Assembly: GCA_032173965.1 (NCBI GenBank)
Contig: CM063284.1
Location: 114,426,410-114,490,409 of the forward strand
Length of the DNA: 64,000 bases
DNA from: Sitta carolinensis
Lineage: Eukaryota > Chordata > Aves > Passeriformes > Sittidae
Direction: 5' to 3'
Under the pieces are notes generated by a model. That model worked only from the letters and a program-made list of their open reading frames with translations, ran no database searches and had not been told where the DNA came from. Both the position numbers and the translations under genes were made by a program. Positions 63,510 through 64,000 of the stretch are shown in pieces (within the stretch, counting starts at the first letter, position 1; the number at the start of each line of letters is the position of its first letter).

Positions 63510-64000
63510 CTGTTTAAAATAAAGTTTTTAAAAGTACATGAATAAATCTTCCAAAAAGACAGATCTGCCTATACTCCTTTATACTCTGATACATTTTATT
63601 CATCTACCATCTACCCCACATCCCACCAGCACCTACTAGAAACGCAACAGCTCACGCAAAAACTTTTACGTGATCTTTACAGTCCTTTTCTTTTGTGTAC
63701 TGGAAATGTTGACAATTCTAATGGAGAAAGGTAGTGCAATTGCTGAATTTCAGGTTACAATTTTATCTCATTGAAAACTGTTCGACATGCACAGACCCTG
63801 AACATTTATACTGTTACCAATACTAATTAATACCGAATTTTTGTATTTCAGAAAGCTGTATTGATTACTCTAATTTATTGTTACAATAAACTAAAACCCT
63901 CTCCCAAGCACTAACTACAACAAGAAAGAGCACAATCTCAAATCCAGTGCTTTAAGGAAAGCCTGCTGAACACTTCCACTCACTACAACTCAAGATGACT
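63510..64000 (-). other. TMEM68: TMEM68 intron upstream of the start-codon exon
   Basis: The acceptor TTTTAAACAG at 63510 implies an upstream non-coding exon beyond the window. No promoter or CpG island is seen here. Confidence 0.7.

Overview
This window is vertebrate nuclear DNA, almost certainly from a bird. It has short coding exons with GT-AG introns, long AT-rich non-coding stretches, several CR1-type LINE 3' ends with the (ATTCTGTG)n tail common in avian genomes, and a degraded LTR resembling an avian ERVL-type family. There are no bacterial operons, CRISPR arrays or tRNA/rRNA genes. I did not find a new biological system; most of the window is intron, UTR and intergenic sequence.

Two protein-coding genes are present, facing each other. 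On the + strand, positions 1-14694 are the end of an XKR4 intron, followed by the last coding exon of XKR4 (14695-15642), an XK-family phospholipid-scramblase subunit. A very long 3' UTR may follow, perhaps to the poly(A) signal at 32824-32829. On the - strand, six coding exons of TMEM68 run from 63509 down to 48888. TMEM68 is an acyltransferase of triacylglycerol synthesis (also called DIESL). The order XKR4 (+) then TMEM68 (-) matches the arrangement I know from human chromosome 8q12.

Both genes carry one single-base reading-frame break in an otherwise well-conserved exon. XKR4 has one extra base near 15357. TMEM68 has one missing base in the G run at 55208-55210. Two such breaks in two conserved genes point to consensus sequence errors rather than two gene losses, and they should be checked first.

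Region by region: 1-14694 is XKR4 intron with a solo-LTR-like element at about 5916-6775 and microsatellites. 14695-15642 is the XKR4 terminal exon. 15643-about 32850 is a candidate 3' UTR without recognisable CR1. 32850-46650 is intergenic, with CR1 copies at 39.3, 42.8, 43.9 and 45.0 kb. About 46650-48887 is the candidate TMEM68 3' UTR. 48888-63509 is the TMEM68 coding span, with CR1 copies at 54.7 and 58.6-59.5 kb. 63510-64000 is TMEM68 intron upstream of the start-codon exon; its promoter lies outside the window.
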